A DNA stretch of 64,000 nucleotides from assembly GCF_000015765.1 (NCBI RefSeq), contig NC_008942.1, forward strand, positions 387,921 to 451,920, in the 5' to 3' direction. Positions within the stretch are counted from its first letter, which is position 1. The number at the start of each line of letters is the position of its first letter. Origin of the DNA: Methanocorpusculum labreanum Z (GTDB taxonomy: Archaea; Halobacteriota; Methanomicrobia; Methanomicrobiales; Methanocorpusculaceae). Positions 60,710 through 64,000 of this stretch are shown one piece after another. The notes beneath the pieces were generated by a model that saw only the letters and a list, made by a program, of their open reading frames with translations, was not told the DNA's origin and did no database searches. Both the position numbers and the translations under genes were made by a program.

Positions 60710-61054
60710 TTATTTTTTTAGTATCAGGAAAATAATGGCACCTGCCGCCACGATCACCAGCGCTGCTCCAATCAGGACCGGCGTGCTGATGACCGGAAAT
60801 ATCGTCGTCAGCAGGCCCTGAACGAGAAGAAGTACTCCGGCAAGGATCATGAGGAGAGGGAAAACCGGTGATCTCCGCTGGCCCATGAACATGGCCAGAC
60901 AACACGAGATCACGCCGACACCTGTCAGAAAGATGCCGGTCCCTTCCCAAAATCCTACTGCCGGTACAAGATACGTCACCAGAATGGAGATGCCGAGCAT
61001 CAATATGACGGATGCCCAAATCAGGTGTATACGTTTCTCTTCAACATCACTCAT
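60710..61054 (-). CDS. Small membrane protein in the SPFH cluster
   Basis: 114 residues with about four hydrophobic segments and a short basic tail; begins with the hydrophilic MSDVEEKRIHLIWAS. No family recognised. The start overlaps the previous gene in the operon by 8 bases. Probably anchors the cluster's proteins to the membrane (inference). Confidence 0.75.
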   Translation of the reverse strand: MSDVEEKRIHLIWASVILMLGISILVTYLVPAVGFWEGTGIFLTGVGVISCCLAMFMGQRRSPVFPLLMILAGVLLLVQGLLTTIFPVISTPVLIGAALVIVAAGAIIFLILKK

Positions 61055-61640
61055 GAGAAATACCTAATACATATTTGTCATTGGTTTTGTATGCGGGAAG
61101 ATAAAGCACTTTTGTGCTGTTTATCTTAAAATCATACTCAAGTTTCTGGAGCGTGCCTGGGATCTCCGTTTCATAGCGCAGAAACAGGAATTCGGCATTT
61201 TCTCCGGCTATTCCTTTCTCCATCGTCATCACGGCACGTTTGCCGCCCTTGAAGCTCGAAATGAGATTCAGCACAGGCTGATCAAGCGTCAGTTCCATAT
61301 TCCATTCCCGACAGAACTCCTCGGGGATCGATGCGGCACACACATAGAAGTCGCGGGTGCCCCGCATCTGTCTTTTGTCTGAAATAAATCTGGAGATTTT
61401 TCCGCCGGATATAGTCTCCTTCCTGACATTCAGATCTGCATTCACGATCCAGAACGGGACGTAGATCAGTTCGCCGGAGTAACCGTCTGCAGGCGCCGCA
61501 ATCGAGTAGGCAACATCGCCCACTTTTCCATCAGCATACAGACTGATGCGTCCGCAGTGACTGCAGGCCAGCATCATGTCGCGTTCCTTGGATTTGAGAG
61601 GTGCACCGCATCCTGGGCATTTAAGTTCTTTTAACAGCAT
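61047..61640 (-). CDS. Zinc-ribbon protein (197 aa) in the SPFH cluster
   Basis: 197 residues. The N-terminal zinc ribbon CPGCGAPLKSKERDMML...CSHCG (residues 9-30) precedes a beta-rich region; the strands IYVPFWIVNADL and LYLPAYKTND resemble strands in the two larger neighbours, so the three are probably paralogous. No membrane helix. Confidence 0.8.
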   Translation of the reverse strand: MLLKELKCPGCGAPLKSKERDMMLACSHCGRISLYADGKVGDVAYSIAAPADGYSGELIYVPFWIVNADLNVRKETISGGKISRFISDKRQMRGTRDFYVCAASIPEEFCREWNMELTLDQPVLNLISSFKGGKRAVMTMEKGIAGENAEFLFLRYETEIPGTLQKLEYDFKINSTKVLYLPAYKTNDKYVLGISHE

Positions 61641-61652
61641 CTTGGATCACCT

Positions 61653-62684
61653 TCATTTGAAGTAGTCATATGTTTCATTGTAGATGGGCTGTACTTTTTT
61701 CTGGGTTCTGCCTGATTTGAGGCCTTTTCCGTTCAGCGCTCCTTCTAAGATTTCGTCTCCATATCTGAATCTGTTGTAGAAGTATCCAAGGAGTGCGACG
61801 GCCGCGATGAATCCGACCACGAGAACACCAATCCCGATGTCCGTACCTTCGGTAACGATGGCGAGTCCAATTCCAAGACCCACTGCTCCGCCGGAAAGCG
61901 CTCCGCCGATACCTGCTGCCGTACTTTGACTGCCCGCATCTCCCGGCGCTCTGCCTGAAACGACCCGTGCCGTGATGCCGTCGACGGTGGCAAAGTAGGT
62001 TCTGCCTTCATATGTATACCTCACAATCCAAAACGGATAGTAGACTAAGGTGAAGGCTTTGGGGAAACAGAACGACTGCGAGAAGTGGACCTTGTCCATC
62101 CGGGCACTGCCGTCTTCGACTGCCGTCTTCCGGATCGCTCTGCCGCCTTCATCAAATGCGGCATCACGAGAGGAGGTCACGCCGAATGTGACGATCTCCT
62201 GATCATCATAGGAGATTGCCTCGGCTCTGTCCGGAATCACGATGCTTTGGATACCAAGATCTCCTGCTTCGCAGGCAATTTCCGAGTAGATGTACTCGCG
62301 GTTGATGAGTGCCTCGCGAGGGATCTCGACCTTCTGATTATCCTTTCCGGTTCTCTGTTCTTCGATACCGCAGACACAGGCCTTTCCTCTGGCGATCAGA
62401 CGCCAGAACGGAAGATACATGGGGTATGCTTCGGTAATCGCCGCTGTCTTCTGCAGATCTTTTGCCTTCGGTCCTGTTCCAAACCATGCATTGACTTTCG
62501 CAAGGGCCTTGTCCTTATCGACGGTCATTTTGTACATGACCTTATTTGCCCCTTCGTCTGTTGTCAGTGCGAACACGGATTCACAGAACTTGCAGAGGAC
62601 TAGATCCTCTCCTTCTTCGCACTGAACCTGACCTCCGCATGACGGACAGGTCATTGAAACAAGGATCTTCTGTGCTTCGCTCAT
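61653..62684 (-). CDS. Zinc-ribbon membrane protein (343 aa) in the SPFH cluster
   Basis: 343 residues. N-terminal ribbon CPSCGGQVQCEEGEDLVL...CKFCE, then a duplicated beta-domain (GPKAKDLQKTAAITEAYPMY and LVYYPFWIVRYTYEGRTYFA), then two membrane helices near 255-300 and a basic tail. The same order occurs in the 256-aa neighbour. Overlaps it by 4 bases. Confidence 0.82.
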   Translation of the reverse strand: MSEAQKILVSMTCPSCGGQVQCEEGEDLVLCKFCESVFALTTDEGANKVMYKMTVDKDKALAKVNAWFGTGPKAKDLQKTAAITEAYPMYLPFWRLIARGKACVCGIEEQRTGKDNQKVEIPREALINREYIYSEIACEAGDLGIQSIVIPDRAEAISYDDQEIVTFGVTSSRDAAFDEGGRAIRKTAVEDGSARMDKVHFSQSFCFPKAFTLVYYPFWIVRYTYEGRTYFATVDGITARVVSGRAPGDAGSQSTAAGIGGALSGGAVGLGIGLAIVTEGTDIGIGVLVVGFIAAVALLGYFYNRFRYGDEILEGALNGKGLKSGRTQKKVQPIYNETYDYFK

Positions 62685-63451
62685 TCTGCCTTCACCTCCT
62701 TAGCGGGTTTCTGCCGTTCGACCACTTTGCCTGCAAGAAGTTTTCCTGCGAAAAATCCGGCAATGATCAGAACGAAAAATATCGGATTCACCATTACGCC
62801 GAGAATACTTCCAAGAAGGCCTAAGGTGAAGGCAAGTCCCATGACCGCGATGTATGCACTGGAACTGCGGGTGGGAGACGAGGTAGTATAGACTGCTCCG
62901 GATGATCCGTCGATGACTGCCTGGTAGGAAGCTCCCTGATATTCATAGGAGATTTCGTAAATCGGGAAATACACGAGTGCCTGGTCGATGGGGGTTCCGG
63001 CGAGTTCCGGAAGATACGAATCGATTGCAATATCCGGCTGGATCACGTCTGCGTCCCCGGTCGAGGCTTTCGCATCATAGACGACAACGTTTCCCGGAGG
63101 AATCGTGAGGTCCTGCATTCCAGGAAGGAGTGTCCCTTTCGCAGGTTTTGCAAAAACGGTTTCCCTGCCGTTTATTGTCCGGCGGAACCGGAACACCGGG
63201 AAGAACTCTTTGGTGAGTTTCGTAATCCTGGCTGCTGACTCGAGATCTTTTGCCTGCGCCGGGCCGGCAGTCCAGCGTTTAAAAATCCCTTTTGCTGCAC
63301 CCTCGTTTATGGAGAAGGGGAGCAGATAAAAGAACAGCGCAGAACTTCGATCGATATAAGTGACCGTGCCACAGAATGAGCAGGTCGCCATCTGTGTGCC
63401 TGGTTTGACCTGAAGTGCTGCGCCGCACTTTGGACACTGAAAATCGGGCAT
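62681..63451 (-). CDS. Zinc-ribbon membrane protein (256 aa) in the SPFH cluster
   Basis: 256 residues. Ribbon CPKCGAALQVKPGTQMAT...CSFCG (about 5-26), then GPAQAKDLESAARITKLTK and LVYFPIYEISYEYQGASYQA, homologous to the 343-aa protein, then two membrane helices (about 197-238) and a basic tail. First gene of the operon as read on the minus strand. Confidence 0.82.
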   Translation of the reverse strand: MPDFQCPKCGAALQVKPGTQMATCSFCGTVTYIDRSSALFFYLLPFSINEGAAKGIFKRWTAGPAQAKDLESAARITKLTKEFFPVFRFRRTINGRETVFAKPAKGTLLPGMQDLTIPPGNVVVYDAKASTGDADVIQPDIAIDSYLPELAGTPIDQALVYFPIYEISYEYQGASYQAVIDGSSGAVYTTSSPTRSSSAYIAVMGLAFTLGLLGSILGVMVNPIFFVLIIAGFFAGKLLAGKVVERQKPAKEVKAE

Positions 63452-63499
63452 ATATTTTTCTTGGTGTCTTAGAGGATAAGGATATCTTCCCGATACGCT

Positions 63500-63820
63500 C
63501 TACAGATCGTTGATTCGGAGAATGCAGGCCGTTTTTTTCTCAACAGCACCAAGCTTGTCAAAGCATTCGGCAAGTAATTCAAGGGTGGGTTTGTCATCGG
63601 GCAGAAGAATCAGGGCTCTTTCCAAAGCGCTGACGGCATCTCCGTATTTTTCAAGACCGATCAGGGCTGTGCCTCTTCCTTTCCAGGCTTCAGCATCATT
63701 CGGCAGAAGTTCCGTTAATCTCAGGTAGGCTTCCGCTGCTTTTTCATAGCGCTCATCTGCGAGAAGATTGTCTGCGGTAGTCTTCCAGAAGACAGGGTTG
63801 TTTGTGGGGTGAAATGTCAT
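63500..63820 (-). CDS. TPR-repeat protein
   Basis: 106 residues with about two and a half tetratricopeptide repeats: LADERYEKAAEAYLRLTELLP, DAEAWKGRGTALIGLEKYGD and AVSALERALILLPDDKPTLE. A protein-protein interaction scaffold; the partner is unknown. It lies 48 bases upstream of the SPFH cluster in the same direction and might be cotranscribed. Confidence 0.85.
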   Translation of the reverse strand: MTFHPTNNPVFWKTTADNLLADERYEKAAEAYLRLTELLPNDAEAWKGRGTALIGLEKYGDAVSALERALILLPDDKPTLELLAECFDKLGAVEKKTACILRINDL

Positions 63821-63893
63821 AATAAAACTGCAGGAAAATACTCATGACTCGTGGTCATGTTTGACTTGGCAGCACACCCGTGCCGCCGATAAA

Positions 63894-63966
63894 TGCTGAT
63901 ATCGGGATTCGAACCCGAGTCGCCGGCGTGAAAGGCCGGCATGATTGGCCTCTACACTATATCAGC
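63894..63966 (-). tRNA. tRNA-Glu (UUC)
   Basis: 73 nt. Acceptor GCTGATA pairs with TATCAGC; discriminator A. Anticodon stem CCGGC/GCCGG with loop CTTTCAC gives TTC. T-loop TTCGAAT closed by CGGG/CCCG. No encoded CCA and no intron. Confidence 0.97.
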
Positions 63967-63993
63967 TCAAACTGCCTATAATAGTCTACGCTG

Positions 63994-64000
63994 ATTTATA
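63994..64000 (-). promoter_or_regulatory. tRNA-Glu promoter TATA box
   Basis: TATAAAT on the minus strand, 28-34 bases before the tRNA 5' end, which gives a leader of a few bases. It touches the end of the window. Confidence 0.6.

Overview
The window is archaeal and comes from a methanogen of the order Methanomicrobiales, most likely Methanocorpusculum; the genus is inferred from the 16S text and gene content, not from a search. Direct archaeal evidence: a 16S-tRNA(Ala)-23S-tRNA(Cys)-5S operon with bulge-helix-bulge processing stems, TBP, TFE, TFS, aIF5A, topoisomerase VI, tRNA(C56) methyltransferase, archaeosortase and geranylgeranyl reductase. Methanogen evidence: F420-type formate dehydrogenase (fdhAB), a Tfx-family regulator and the three-gene homocysteine pathway. 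Many genes start 24-30 bases after a TATA-like box, which suggests leaderless mRNAs; operons are packed with ATGA and TAATG overlaps.

Layout. 1-1222: end of a PAPS-reductase-like gene and hisH. 1482-10474: topoisomerase district (gyrB-gyrA, a small membrane protein, hisS, top6B-top6A), then an MFS transporter. 11572-15181 (minus): an unrecognised protein with nuclease-like features, a Trm-G10-type tRNA methyltransferase, a DUF2156 protein and a GNAT. 15240-21180: the rRNA operon with at least two duplicated promoters. 21256-29620: a META-domain lipoprotein, aIF5A plus agmatinase, IMP/FBPase plus NAD kinase, DUF169, a 59-aa ferredoxin coupled to geranylgeranyl reductase, a ferredoxin-nitroreductase and a DHH phosphoesterase. 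29715-30300: tRNA-Phe and an array of mini-palindromes. 30305-36298: RIO2 kinase, DUF460 protein, thiL, UPF0146, then archaemetzincin translationally coupled to a CRISPR-free Cas1 homologue that seems to lack catalytic residues.

36324-43294: two TBP paralogues, pirin, a frame-split MarC gene, a DEDD exonuclease-like protein, an RNase H/TrmO fusion, PEBP protein, TFS, archaeosortase and a HIT protein. 43335-45936: complete homocysteine operon (DUF39-CBS, NIL-ferredoxin, UPF0280). 46408-49898: five overlapping genes (winged helix, aTrm56, ATP-grasp, TFE, HD), then a C_GCAxxG_C_C protein. 49940-51190: hisD. 51336-58501: formate dehydrogenase (a cysteine form, not selenocysteine), Tfx-like regulator and TupABC tungstate transporter, a coherent formate/tungsten module. 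58943-63451 (minus): six overlapping or adjacent genes, an SPFH protein with three zinc ribbons, a helical protein, a small membrane protein and three related zinc-ribbon proteins; this cluster and the Cas1-archaemetzincin pair are the best candidates for little-described biology. A TPR protein and tRNA-Glu close the window.

No CRISPR array, insertion sequence or prophage was seen. rRNA ends are estimates from conserved end sequences and helix pairing. All family calls were made by reading motifs, without searches.
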